This document shows, piece by piece, positions 28,089 through 37,120 of a stretch of DNA of 64,000 nucleotides (the stretch's first letter is position 1; the number at the start of each line of letters is the position of its first letter). Position numbers and translations under genes: made by a program. Origin of the DNA: Rhodospirillaceae bacterium (GTDB taxonomy: Bacteria > Pseudomonadota > Alphaproteobacteria > GCA-2731375). The DNA is taken from assembly GCA_018660265.1 (NCBI GenBank), contig JABJKS010000031.1, positions 124,001 through 188,000 of the forward strand, written 5' to 3'. The notes under the pieces are model-generated. The model ran no database searches, had not been told where the DNA came from, and saw only the letters and a program-made list of their open reading frames with translations.

Positions 28089-28187
28089 ATGGCCGACGAC
28101 ATAGAACAATGGTTATCCAGGTTGGGCATGGACAGCTATGCGCAGACCTTGCTTGACGAATTGACCTCCGCTACCGCGCCGTCATAG
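28089..28187 (+). CDS. 32-residue SAM-domain-like small protein
   Basis: A very short ORF beginning MADDIEQWLSRLGMDSYAQT and ending at TAG. The pattern WLxxLGMxxYxxT is the first half of a SAM domain, as found at the N-terminus of many bacterial adenylate cyclases with AAA/TPR modules. The ORF has a strong ribosome-binding site and lies 44 bases upstream of an acyl-CoA synthetase gene in the same direction. It could be a translated microprotein, a leader peptide or the decayed start of a lost cyclase gene. Confidence 0.55.
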   Translation: MADDIEQWLSRLGMDSYAQTLLDELTSATAPS

Positions 28188-28231
28188 GTTAGCGGCAATA
28201 AATAATTTGCAGACAAAATAGGTATTGCGCC

Positions 28232-29863
28232 ATGGCAACCGAGACCGGAACTTTCGACTACGATGCAGCGCGGGCAAATTTCAAATTGGACATCCCCGAA
28301 GATTTCAATTTCGCCTTTGATGTGCTTGCAAAACAGGCCACCGAACACGACAAGACGGCCCTGATCGCCGTCGCCAACGATGGTGAGAGTGCGGAAGAAC
28401 ACAGTTATGGTGATTTGGAGCGGGCCTCGAACCAATTCGCCAATGTGCTGACGGATCTGGGCGCTTCGAAGGGCGATTTTGCCTTTGTCATGATCACCCG
28501 TATCCCGGCCTTTTATCATGTTCTGTTCGGCTGCATGAAGACCGGCGTCGTGGCCATGCCCGGCACCAATCTGTTGACGGCGCACGATATCGAATATCGG
28601 GTCAACCGGTCCGGCGCAAAGATCGTCATCGTCACGGCGGAACACGCCGGCAAGGTCGAGGAGGTGCGGGATAAATGCCCCACATTGGAACACTTGATCA
28701 TCATCGGCGAGGAACGTGAGGGCTGGACCTGCAAGGAAATCGCCTCAGCCGCGGCCTCGGACAAGTTTGACCGATCCATGGCCCCGCCGACCAAGGCAAA
28801 AGACCAGATGTTGATCTATTTCACCTCCGGCACCACGTCCATGCCGAAAATGGTTGCCCGTGACCATAGTTATGGTCTGGCCCACACCATAACCTGCAAC
28901 TATTGGCAGGGTCTGCGCCGGGACGATATTCATTGGACCCTGACGGACACGGGCTGGGCCAAGGCTGCCTGGGGGATTATTTTCCCGCCCATCATCGCCG
29001 GTGCGGCGATCATGCTCTATGACGCTGCCGGGTTCGATGCGGAAATGCATTTGAAGTTGATCGAAAAATACCAGGTCACCACGTTCTGCGCCCCGCCCAC
29101 GGTCTATCGTCTGTTCGCGCAGATGGATGTATCCGGGCATGATCTCAGCTCCATCCGCCACTGCATTGGCGCGGGGGAGCCGTTGAACCCGGAGGCCATG
29201 CGGTCGTGGAAAGCGGCCACGGGCTGCGATATTCATGATGGTTATGGCCAGACGGAGACGGTGAATATTGTTGCCAATTATCCGGGCATGGAAATCCGTC
29301 CCGGTTCCATGGGGAAACCTGTGCCCGGCATCGATATCGGCATTATCGATGATGACGGTAATGTGGTGGAAAACGACACGGTGGGCCATATCGCTGTGAA
29401 GATCACGGACCCCTACCCGCCGGGCCTGTTCGACGGCTATTTCCGCGACCCTGATGCGACCGCAAAATCATTCCGTAATGGTTGGTACTACACCGGCGAT
29501 ACGGCGACCCGCGACAGCGATGATTATATCTGGTTCGTGGGCCGGTCCGACGACATCATCTCATCATCGGGCTATCGCATCAGCCCCTTTGAGGTGGAAA
29601 GCGCGTTGGTGGAACATCCGGGCGTCATGGAATCCGCCGTGGTCGGTAAACCTGATGCCATGCGCGGCGAAATCGTCAAGGCCTTCATTATTTTGGCCGC
29701 AGGCTATGAAGCCTCGGACGAACTGACGGTAGAGATCCAGGATTTCGTCAAGAACCTGACCGCGCCTTATAAATACCCGCGCGAGATTGAATATCGTGAG
29801 GCTCTGCCGAAAACCATCTCGGGCAAAATCCGCCGTGTGGAATTGAGAGCCGAAGACGAATAA
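28232..29863 (+). CDS. AMP-dependent acyl-CoA synthetase (benzoate/aryl-CoA ligase-like)
   Basis: ANL-superfamily ligase of 543 residues that activates a carboxylic acid through an acyl-adenylate to a CoA thioester. The AMP-binding P-loop is YFTSGTTSMPKM, the adenine motif DGYGQTE is present, YYTGD precedes the hinge, and the C-terminal catalytic lysine lies in TISGKIRR. The overall pattern (GYRISPFEVESAL, AMRGEIVKAF) resembles medium-chain or aromatic acyl-CoA ligases. The preceding 32-codon ORF is the only close neighbour on this strand. Confidence 0.92.
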   Translation: MATETGTFDYDAARANFKLDIPEDFNFAFDVLAKQATEHDKTALIAVANDGESAEEHSYGDLERASNQFANVLTDLGASKGDFAFVMITRIPAFYHVLFGCMKTGVVAMPGTNLLTAHDIEYRVNRSGAKIVIVTAEHAGKVEEVRDKCPTLEHLIIIGEEREGWTCKEIASAAASDKFDRSMAPPTKAKDQMLIYFTSGTTSMPKMVARDHSYGLAHTITCNYWQGLRRDDIHWTLTDTGWAKAAWGIIFPPIIAGAAIMLYDAAGFDAEMHLKLIEKYQVTTFCAPPTVYRLFAQMDVSGHDLSSIRHCIGAGEPLNPEAMRSWKAATGCDIHDGYGQTETVNIVANYPGMEIRPGSMGKPVPGIDIGIIDDDGNVVENDTVGHIAVKITDPYPPGLFDGYFRDPDATAKSFRNGWYYTGDTATRDSDDYIWFVGRSDDIISSSGYRISPFEVESALVEHPGVMESAVVGKPDAMRGEIVKAFIILAAGYEASDELTVEIQDFVKNLTAPYKYPREIEYREALPKTISGKIRRVELRAEDE

Positions 29864-29908
29864 ATTCGGTAGCAGCCGCTGTTTTGCCCTCATTAGGTGA
29901 TTAGGTGA

Positions 29909-31081
29909 TCAGGCAGACACCGCTGCGACGGGTTTGCGTTTCTGCACCGCCCGGAACAGGAAATTGGCCGGGATCACTGCCGCGAACATCAGGACACCGA
30001 ACAGGATTGGGGCGAAGGGTTCTCCGGTGCTGTCGTAGATCCAGCCGGCCAGGGGTGGCCCGGCGGCCATCACGGCATAATAGATGGTAAAGAAAACACC
30101 CATGCCAAAGGCCCGGCGGTCCGGTCGCATGGCTTCTCCCGAAAGGGCCATGATCACGCCTGCGGGCGCTATACCGATCAGACCGATCAGCAGGCTTGCC
30201 GCCAGTCCCCTGCCTTCGACGGCCAGCAGCAGCATCGCCGCTATCGCGGCAAACATGCACACGGTTAGCACGATGTTCGGTTTACCGGTGCGGTCGACGA
30301 TCTGACCACAGGCAGCGCCTGAAAAAATCATGATCCAACTGCCAACGCTGATGATCGCGGCAGCCGTGATGGCGGTTTGGCCCTGTGCCTCCAGCACCAG
30401 GGGGGCGAAGGTCAAATAGATGACATAACCCACATTGAAGATGCCCCAGGCCAGGCCCGCGAAAAGGATCAGATACCATTCCTGGCGGTTGAGGCCCATC
30501 GTCGGCGGGGCGTTACCGGAGGAAGAGGCGGTCCCAGGTGGGCGATAGAGTGCCAGGACTGCCAGGGAGCCTACGGCACAATAGGCGGAGGCGACAAAAA
30601 ATGGCCAGCGCCAGTGAATGGTCTCCGCCAGCCATTCGTGCCCGACCTGTCCCATGGCGATGCCGAAAGGCCAGCTCATCACCAGTATGCTCATGGCCGT
30701 GGCGATTTCCTTGCCGGCGAACCATTCGGCTGTCATCTTGGTGAAATACAGGGTCGAGAACAAAAAGCCCGCACCAGATAGAATGCGGCCCACACCGATC
30801 ATCCAGCTGTCAGTCGCATAGCCTGAAACCAGTCCGCCCAGGGCCAACGCGCCGAGGCCCAGGCCAGCTAGTAATCTATCGGAAAAAAACCGCCCCGAAT
30901 AACCGGCGGGCAAGGCAAGAAACAGGCCCGGCAGCATGAACAGGCCAATTAAGGTTCCAATTTCCGCATAGCCCAGACCGAAATCCTGGACAAGATTGTC
31001 GCCAACCGATCCAAGTGTCTGAAACTGAAATCCCTGGCCGATCCGGGCCAGAAACAGAAGCAGTAGGATCCACCAGCGCAT
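29909..31081 (-). CDS. Major facilitator superfamily transporter
   Basis: A 390-residue protein with twelve predicted transmembrane helices and short loops. The segment GLMVPGLF-like after helix 1 and RILSGAGFLFSTLYFTKM in the N-terminal half are MFS-like, and the cytoplasmic loop between halves begins near RPPGTASSSGN. The family is nitrate/cyanate/oxalate-like by feel, with no reliable substrate. Its ATG abuts the stop of the upstream NTF2-like gene, so the two form a unit. Confidence 0.85.
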   Translation of the reverse strand: MRWWILLLLFLARIGQGFQFQTLGSVGDNLVQDFGLGYAEIGTLIGLFMLPGLFLALPAGYSGRFFSDRLLAGLGLGALALGGLVSGYATDSWMIGVGRILSGAGFLFSTLYFTKMTAEWFAGKEIATAMSILVMSWPFGIAMGQVGHEWLAETIHWRWPFFVASAYCAVGSLAVLALYRPPGTASSSGNAPPTMGLNRQEWYLILFAGLAWGIFNVGYVIYLTFAPLVLEAQGQTAITAAAIISVGSWIMIFSGAACGQIVDRTGKPNIVLTVCMFAAIAAMLLLAVEGRGLAASLLIGLIGIAPAGVIMALSGEAMRPDRRAFGMGVFFTIYYAVMAAGPPLAGWIYDSTGEPFAPILFGVLMFAAVIPANFLFRAVQKRKPVAAVSA

Positions 31082-31494
31082 TAAGCCCAGCCAAGCGCCC
31101 GCAATGAATGGCCGTCGTTCCAGATCTTGGTCATGTGCCGGATTTTTGAACCATCGAATTCCATGACATAAGCATAGTCTACCGCAACCGACTGCCCGGT
31201 GGCCGGCACCGGCCCGCCTTCGCCGCTGTGCGTGCCGTGGAAGACCGCCGCTGCGACGACCGTGCCGCGCGCTTCATCGGTGGCGAAGGCATTTAGTTCA
31301 TAGTGGCCGTCGGCGATGGGCCCCAGCAATCCCTGCATCCAGTCAGCATAACCAGCCAACGTATCAACATCCGCCAAGGCATCGGCCTGGCAGGAAAAGC
31401 CGGCATCTTCGTGGCACCATACCTTGCAACCCTCCCAACCCTTGCCGGTCTCGCAGGCCTCAAAGAAATCGCGTGCACTATCGGAAATCGACAT
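31081..31494 (-). CDS. SnoaL/NTF2-like family protein
   Basis: A 137-residue single-domain protein of the nuclear-transport-factor-2-like (SnoaL) fold: an N-terminal helix DSARDFFEACETGKGW, then AGYADWMQG and the beta-rich part ending HMTKIWNDGHSLRALGW. Such proteins are small isomerases, dehydratases or hydrolases or simple binding proteins. It overlaps the start codon of the MFS gene by one base, so the two are probably translated together. Confidence 0.82.
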   Translation of the reverse strand: MSISDSARDFFEACETGKGWEGCKVWCHEDAGFSCQADALADVDTLAGYADWMQGLLGPIADGHYELNAFATDEARGTVVAAAVFHGTHSGEGGPVPATGQSVAVDYAYVMEFDGSKIRHMTKIWNDGHSLRALGWA

Positions 31495-31568
31495 TATTTA
31501 TCCCCCATGAATGTTGTCACGATGCCCAACAGTTTAAATTAATGTACGCAGAGGGGAAGGGGGCAAAC

Positions 31569-31820
31569 ATGGTTCATTTGTCCCAAGCGCAGCTGCGTCA
31601 GTTCTGCGGGTGTTGGGGCAGGGAAAGTACCGGGCGAACCAAGTACACTTGTCGGTGCAAATCGGTTCTAAGAAGATGGTCGCTAAGTGACGGCAAAAAT
31701 TCATTATCCCTATACAACGCTGACATGGTGGCTAATTGGCTCGTTTCGTTGACCGAGACGACAGTGTCTGTCAGCTATGTGGCAAAACTTCGTTCGCAAC
31801 AACGCAATCTCCGCCATTAG
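31569..31820 (+). CDS. Possible small hypothetical protein upstream of the adenylate cyclase
   Basis: The 335-base gap between the NTF2-like gene and the first cyclase contains an 83-codon frame from ATG 31569, preceded five bases earlier by a purine-rich GAAGGGGG. It ends 9 bases before the cyclase start. The peptide is Cys/Arg/Ser-rich with no recognisable domain and its codon use looks unlike the neighbours, so it may be non-coding. Apart from this frame I see no other gene in the gap. Confidence 0.28.
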   Translation: MVHLSQAQLRQFCGCWGRESTGRTKYTCRCKSVLRRWSLSDGKNSLSLYNADMVANWLVSLTETTVSVSYVAKLRSQQRNLRH

Positions 31821-31829
31821 GGAGCCGGC

Positions 31830-33230
31830 ATGACCGAAAACTCGGTGACGAACCTTTTAAGAAGATATGTCCCTAAGCCGCCCGTCGGCCTGCGCGAGGA
31901 TGATCTGGCCCGCGCCAACCAGCATCTGCTTGAGGCCCTAAGCGCCAATAAGCGGGAGGGATTGTTGCTTGCGATACGGGCCCGTTGGGTCGCATTGGCC
32001 ATCATTGCCGTGCTCCTCCTCTACCTCAATTTCTCGTGGGAGGTGCTGTACTATGAAGCCATATTGGCCGGTTTCGCCTTGATCGGATGGGCGCAGCTGA
32101 GGGCCGGGCGCGTGGCGCAATCCAGGTTGGAATTGTTTCTTATCTTTTGCGATTTGGCCCTGATGACCTTTGTCATGGTTGTGCCCAATCACTTCGCCCA
32201 TGAAACTTGGCCCACGGCGTTTCAGTATGAGTTTGGCGAATTCAGCTATTTTTACGTCCTGCTGGCAGGCGCCACCATGGCCTATTCCTGGCGGACAATC
32301 ATCGCCTTCGGTACCTGGACGACGGGGCTTTGGCTGTTTGCCCTTATCCTGGTAATTCTGTTTGGCACCGAAATCCCGGAACTTACGGAAAAATTGACTA
32401 TCGCTTTCCAGGGTTATGAGAGGATGCTTGAATTCGTCGACCCCAATGATCCACTGGTCCCCGCCCGCATACAGGAAATAGTGATATTTCTGATCGTGGT
32501 GGGCATCCTTGCGCTGAATGGCAAGCGCACCAATCGACTGTTGATCAACCAAGCGGGCGTGGCGCAGGAACGGGCCAATCTTGCGCGTCATTTTCCGCCC
32601 AATATTGTTGACCAGATGGCCACGCGAAATCAGCCTTTGGGGGCTGTGCGCTCGCAGGTGGTTGCGGTGATGTTCGTGGACATCGTCGGCTTCACCGCCG
32701 TGGCCGAACGAAAATCCCCCGAAGACGTGGTCGCGCTGTTGCGGGATTTCCATCAACGCATGGAACGGGCCGTATTCGATCATCAGGGTACCCTGGACAA
32801 ATTTTTGGGCGACGGTTTGATGGCAACATTCGGCAACCCCGATCCGAGCGCACATGATGCGGGCAACGCGCTGCGCTGTGGCCGCGCCATGCTTGCGGCA
32901 ATGGATTTATGGAACCGGGAACGCGGCGAGGAAGGCATTGAACCAATCCAGGTTTCGATTGGTATACACCATGGCACAGTGGTCCTGGGCGACATCGGGT
33001 CGGAACGCCGATTGGAATACGCTGTGCTTGGCGATAGCGTCAACGTGGCGAGCCGCCTGGAAGAGTTGACCCGGTCCCTGGGCGTGCGCATGGCCATGAG
33101 CGATGATCTTGTCGCAGCCATCCGTGACGAACCGGACACAGAAATCGAAGCCTTGCTTTCAGGTTTTGAAAATGCAGGCCCCCAATCCGTGCGCGGACGT
33201 GATGAAAATATAATCGTGTGGACGTCATAA
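31830..33230 (+). CDS. Membrane-bound class III adenylate/guanylate cyclase
   Basis: A 466-residue protein. The N-terminal half has about six hydrophobic helices (roughly 50-230). The C-terminal half is a class III cyclase domain with metal-binding Asp284 in MFVDIVGFT and Asp328 in KFLGDGLMATFG, and the transition-state pair in GDSVNVASRLEELTR. A helical linker with ANLARHFPPNIVDQM joins the two. It should make cAMP (or cGMP) from the membrane in response to an unknown signal. It is followed by a paralogue of the same architecture after 102 bases. Confidence 0.92.
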   Translation: MTENSVTNLLRRYVPKPPVGLREDDLARANQHLLEALSANKREGLLLAIRARWVALAIIAVLLLYLNFSWEVLYYEAILAGFALIGWAQLRAGRVAQSRLELFLIFCDLALMTFVMVVPNHFAHETWPTAFQYEFGEFSYFYVLLAGATMAYSWRTIIAFGTWTTGLWLFALILVILFGTEIPELTEKLTIAFQGYERMLEFVDPNDPLVPARIQEIVIFLIVVGILALNGKRTNRLLINQAGVAQERANLARHFPPNIVDQMATRNQPLGAVRSQVVAVMFVDIVGFTAVAERKSPEDVVALLRDFHQRMERAVFDHQGTLDKFLGDGLMATFGNPDPSAHDAGNALRCGRAMLAAMDLWNRERGEEGIEPIQVSIGIHHGTVVLGDIGSERRLEYAVLGDSVNVASRLEELTRSLGVRMAMSDDLVAAIRDEPDTEIEALLSGFENAGPQSVRGRDENIIVWTS

Positions 33231-33332
33231 TGTAGAAAGCCCCGGAAATCGTAGTTCGTGGTGGTTGCCATCGAAAAGCACCAGGAGCGGAGATGCATGG
33301 ATTCATCAAGCACCTGGTGCTAGAATTGCGCC

Positions 33333-34745
33333 ATGTCGGAGGCCAGTCGAAACGTCCGCGCGCGTTTGCAGCATCGATCCGAGAGCGCCTTTGCGGAAGA
33401 AGAGCGTCAGGGACTGATGCTGGCCGCCAAGACCAGGACCATCGCCCTTTTGATCCTCCTGGCCTGGCAGATCATCGACAATCCAAACAGCGGATTGGCC
33501 TACGCGTTCGACCTTTCGATACTGATATCTTTTATCTTGCTGGGTCTTCTGCAGTTTCTCTGCGCGAAATGGCGCTTCCATATGGATCTGCTCAAGTACC
33601 TTTTTGTTGCGATGGATTGCGCGCTGCTCGCAGTCGCGTTGACTTTTGAAAATCCGTTCTCCGAGGTCGGGCGGCCGACGGCGTATGCGATGCAGGGAAG
33701 TCTTTTTTCACTGTTCTTTCTCTTTCTGATGCAGAGCGCATTTAGTTTTCGCCAGCGCCTGGTTATGTGGTGTGGTGCATGCATCGTCGCGGCGCGGACG
33801 GGTATGTTGTTGTGGGTGGTCAATCAGCCGGGCGTATTCACCAACATAGATTTACCTGAACGCTCTCCCGAGGCCTTTATTGAGGCGCTGGGCAATCCGA
33901 ATTTCGTTCATCTTGGCCATTGGTTTATCGAGATTATGGCCAGCCTGATCGTCGCCAGCGGCCTTGCGGTCGTTGTTGGGCGCTCGCGGCGCTTAGTGAC
34001 GGACCGTTCGTTGTCGGAACGGGCGAGGGCCAATCTCGCGCGATATTTTTCGCCCAATGTGGTTGACCGCCTGAGTGGTTCGAACGAACTGCTCGGTACC
34101 GTGCGTCAGCAGGATGTCGCGGTCCTTTTCGTAGACATAATTGGTTTTACGAAACTCTGCGAGAGGGAGCCCGCTGCCAATGTGATCGCACTGCTTCGCG
34201 ACTACCATAATCGGCTGGGGCAGGCGGTTTTCGATAATGAAGGCACCCTGGACAAATACATCGGCGATGGGCTCATGGCCACTTTTGGTACACCGGAACC
34301 AGGTCCCAATGACGCCGGCCATGCCCTACAATGCGCATTGGATATGATAACGGCGCTTGCGGCATGGAATGGCGAGCGGACGGCATCAGGTGACAAAGCG
34401 GTGCGTATCGGAATTGGCCTCCATTACGGGCCGGTCATCGCCGGCGATATAGGTAACGAGCGTCGCCTGGAATATGGCGTGATCGGCGATACCGTAAATA
34501 TCGCCAGCCGCCTTGAACAACTTACACGCCAATTGAAGACGCCAATTGTCCTCAGCGATAGCTTGGTCATGGCGATAGACCAAGCCAGTGATGCGAGGCT
34601 GGCAATTTCAAATAACTTCGTAGAGGCCGGTGTACAGCACGTACGCGGGCGAGAGGGCGGCATACCGGTCTGGGTTTTGAAAGCCGAGCCGGATGGCCCA
34701 GGCAATAGACGCTGTATTTCTAACTCGCCGTCACCATGCCGGTGA
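33333..34745 (+). CDS. Membrane-bound class III adenylate/guanylate cyclase (paralogue)
   Basis: A 470-residue tandem paralogue of the preceding cyclase, with about six N-terminal transmembrane helices, linker ARYFSPNVVDRL, and cyclase domain residues Asp268 (LFVDIIGFT) and Asp312 (KYIGDGLMATFG), spaced 44 residues apart exactly as in its neighbour. GDTVNIASRLEQLTR follows. Its last 26 bases overlap the end of the convergent small gene on the minus strand. The two cyclases have diverged strongly in the membrane part, which suggests different signals. Confidence 0.92.
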   Translation: MSEASRNVRARLQHRSESAFAEEERQGLMLAAKTRTIALLILLAWQIIDNPNSGLAYAFDLSILISFILLGLLQFLCAKWRFHMDLLKYLFVAMDCALLAVALTFENPFSEVGRPTAYAMQGSLFSLFFLFLMQSAFSFRQRLVMWCGACIVAARTGMLLWVVNQPGVFTNIDLPERSPEAFIEALGNPNFVHLGHWFIEIMASLIVASGLAVVVGRSRRLVTDRSLSERARANLARYFSPNVVDRLSGSNELLGTVRQQDVAVLFVDIIGFTKLCEREPAANVIALLRDYHNRLGQAVFDNEGTLDKYIGDGLMATFGTPEPGPNDAGHALQCALDMITALAAWNGERTASGDKAVRIGIGLHYGPVIAGDIGNERRLEYGVIGDTVNIASRLEQLTRQLKTPIVLSDSLVMAIDQASDARLAISNNFVEAGVQHVRGREGGIPVWVLKAEPDGPGNRRCISNSPSPCR

Positions 34746-35049
34746 TAGCACCAAAGACTTGAGTCGATATCGAAGCGGGGTCGAGCGCGTCCGTCATATT
34801 TAGATCTGGCCTTGCCGCCTTCAGCGCCTCCAAAGCTGCCGCCGGGTCGCCGTCAATCTCATAGATTGCGAGATAGCGGTGGGCGCCGTCTGGCCCCATC
34901 TGGGCATCGCCCAGTTTGAAGCGCTGGGCCGACTTGAAGCCCGAAAGCTGGCAAATTTCCTGTAGATGAATGTTTGAGTACCATTCGTTAAATTCGTCCT
35001 CTTTCCCTGGAACCGGGTTGGTGAGCACGACTAGGATATTCTCGGTCAT
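34720..35049 (-). CDS. Small EthD/DUF4286-like protein
   Basis: A 109-residue alpha/beta-barrel-like protein beginning MTENILVVLTNPVPGKEDEF with EWYSNIHLQEI, the conserved segment of DUF4286/EthD-like dimeric proteins that also occur in polyketide and aromatic catabolism loci. The ATG at 35049 has GGAGG eight bases upstream, whereas a longer in-frame start lacks one. It lies downstream of the acyl-CoA ligase (35300-36844) on the same strand, separated by the palindromic element. Confidence 0.8.
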   Translation of the reverse strand: MTENILVVLTNPVPGKEDEFNEWYSNIHLQEICQLSGFKSAQRFKLGDAQMGPDGAHRYLAIYEIDGDPAAALEALKAARPDLNMTDALDPASISTQVFGAITGMVTAS

Positions 35050-35176
35050 GGTGGTTTCCTCCCTGTAGGGACGTAAATTTAGCAGGCGGCTTGGCAAAAG
35101 ACACGTTTGTTTTCATCAACTTCGTGTTGTTCGTTTTGCACGCAATAGCGGCTATTACACAACAAGTCTTGAATAC

Positions 35177-35299
35177 CTAGTGGTCCGATTCTAACGGATG
35201 GTCCCCATCCGCTAGGATCGAAAGACCATTAGACTCTTTAGAATCGTGGTGCGCGAGACACGAAACAGAAGGTCTCTTCTGTTTCGCTCGCACCACTAG
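35177..35299. repeat. 123-bp nested palindromic element with terminal inverted repeats
   Basis: The element is bounded by CTAGTGGT (35177-35184) and its exact complement ACCACTAG (35292-35299). Inside are a 7-bp hairpin with CGGATGG (35195-35201) and CCATCCG (35205-35211), a second inverted pair GATTCTA (35187-35193) and TAGAATC (35239-35245), and a perfect 11-bp hairpin with CGAAACAGAAG (35261-35271) and CTTCTGTTTCG (35276-35286). It directly abuts the stop codon of the minus-strand ligase. It could be a MITE-like insertion or a structured 3' end; no poly-T follows as in a standard terminator. Confidence 0.7.
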
Positions 35300-36844
35300 C
35301 TATTCCCTGGCTGGTCCCGGAAACTGTTCGCGCAATATCCGTTTTAATGGTTTACCTGTTGGGTTGCGGGGAATTTCATCGATAAACACGGCGCCTTTGG
35401 GCTGCTTAAATCGGGCTAATTTGCCGTCACAATGTTTCAAGATGTCCGCTTCGGCTAAATTATCATCGTTGCGCACGACGACGGCAAACGGGCTTTCGCC
35501 CCAACGTTCACTGGCCTGGCCTATCACGGCAACATCGGCGACGCCGGGGCAACTCATTATGACATTCTCCAGTTCCGCCGGATAAACGTTCTCACCGCCG
35601 GAAATCACCATATCTTTTACCCGATCATGAATAGTGATAAAACCGTCGGCATCACAAAGTGCGATATCACCTGTGTGGAGCCAACCATCCCGGATGGTTT
35701 CCGCTGTCGCTTTGGGATTGTTCCAGTATCCCTTCATGATATGTGCGCTCTTTACCAGCAACTCGCCCGGCTCGCCCGGTGCGACATCATCACCGGCCTT
35801 GTTCACGACCCGAACCGAGGTATGAAAAAAGCCTTTGCCGGCGGAGCCGATCCGTTCCATCGCGTCTTCTGCGCTAATCATTGTTCCGGGGCCGCATGCT
35901 TCGGTCAAGCCGTAAAGCTGGTGGATTTCCACGCCAATATCGCGGTATTTCTCAATTAGGCTGACCGGGACCGGAGACGCCCCTGACGTGATAAGACGAA
36001 GGGAGGAAAGATCATACTTGTCGAAATCGGGCACCATCAGCATGAAGTTCAGCATCGCGGGGACGGCCAGGGTCGAATTGATCCGCTCGCTTTCTATAAG
36101 CTCCCACATTAGTTTTGGATTGAACTCGCGCATCAAAACCGCAGTCGCACCAGTATATGCGGTCAGGGCGACCGGCAATAATGCTCCTATGTGATACATT
36201 GGCAAGGCGATTGAGTAGCGGTCTTTGGGACGCATATCCCAGGTCGCATTGGCGGTTATCAAGGCCCAGGTCAACGTATTGTGACTATGTTGGGCCCCCT
36301 TTGGCAATCCAGTTGTACCAGATGTGTACATGATAAAAACATCGTCATCCCCCCCTGCGGTAATCTCAGGTGATTGTGTTGATCCGCCGGCGAGCACATC
36401 GTCATAGGCATCGGCGAACAACTGCTGCGTCGCGCCCTGGGAATTTTCGATCCAACACGTAATGTCGGTGTCGTCGCCCCGTCCATGGATTTCAGCGACA
36501 ACTGCGCCAAAATCCCCGCCATAAATTAACGCAACCGCGCCTGCGTCTTTGAGGATGTAAGTTAGCTCGTCAGCCACAAGCCGCCAGTTCAGCGGCACCG
36601 ATATGGCACCAATTTTCGCCAGGCCCATGAAACATTCAAAAAACTCAACGCCATTCATCATCAAAATGGCGACGCGGTCACCCTTCTTAATCCCTTTTGC
36701 CAACATCGCATTGGCAATCGCATTCGCGCGCTCGTCAACTTCCCTGAAGCTGAACCGCCGGTCCGTGGCAACATCAACAATCGCTTCTACATTGGGGTTC
36801 AGATGAGCCCGTTTTCCAAGATAAAGACCGACATTATTCAGCAT
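35300..36844 (-). CDS. Acyl-CoA ligase (AMP-dependent synthetase)
   Basis: ANL-superfamily ligase of 514 residues with P-loop MYTSGTTGLPKGAQHSH, LYGLTEACGPGT for adenine binding, WLHTGDIALCD at the hinge and catalytic Lys in NPTGKPLKR near the C-terminus. It should convert a fatty or aromatic acid to its CoA ester. It ends at the palindromic element and diverges from phoR across 276 bases. Confidence 0.92.
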   Translation of the reverse strand: MLNNVGLYLGKRAHLNPNVEAIVDVATDRRFSFREVDERANAIANAMLAKGIKKGDRVAILMMNGVEFFECFMGLAKIGAISVPLNWRLVADELTYILKDAGAVALIYGGDFGAVVAEIHGRGDDTDITCWIENSQGATQQLFADAYDDVLAGGSTQSPEITAGGDDDVFIMYTSGTTGLPKGAQHSHNTLTWALITANATWDMRPKDRYSIALPMYHIGALLPVALTAYTGATAVLMREFNPKLMWELIESERINSTLAVPAMLNFMLMVPDFDKYDLSSLRLITSGASPVPVSLIEKYRDIGVEIHQLYGLTEACGPGTMISAEDAMERIGSAGKGFFHTSVRVVNKAGDDVAPGEPGELLVKSAHIMKGYWNNPKATAETIRDGWLHTGDIALCDADGFITIHDRVKDMVISGGENVYPAELENVIMSCPGVADVAVIGQASERWGESPFAVVVRNDDNLAEADILKHCDGKLARFKQPKGAVFIDEIPRNPTGKPLKRILREQFPGPARE

Positions 36845-37120
36845 GCCTGCACTCCTAGTCCAAATCGGCTATTTTAAGAAATTGATCAAACGCACATTTG
36901 GCCCGATATTTCCAAGAAAAAAATCGCTTCAAGCCGAACTGCATTTTTAATGCAACTTTCGGTGTGGGCATTATGAGCCAAAAAAATTGATTGGTCACGA
37001 ACCTACCTGGAGCGTATTTGTTGATCCTTCGCGCCTTGTCCCGCATCGTGGTGACTGCATCGACGGGTCCACATGGATTGGTTGCGTAGGGGTGAATTGC
37101 GACTTGAACGGAACCGTTGA

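Noticed and set aside
31938-32855. 305-codon minus-strand frame opposite the first adenylate cyclase
   Set aside because: The cyclase on the plus strand has complete domain evidence, and the antisense translation is His/Gln-rich without motifs.
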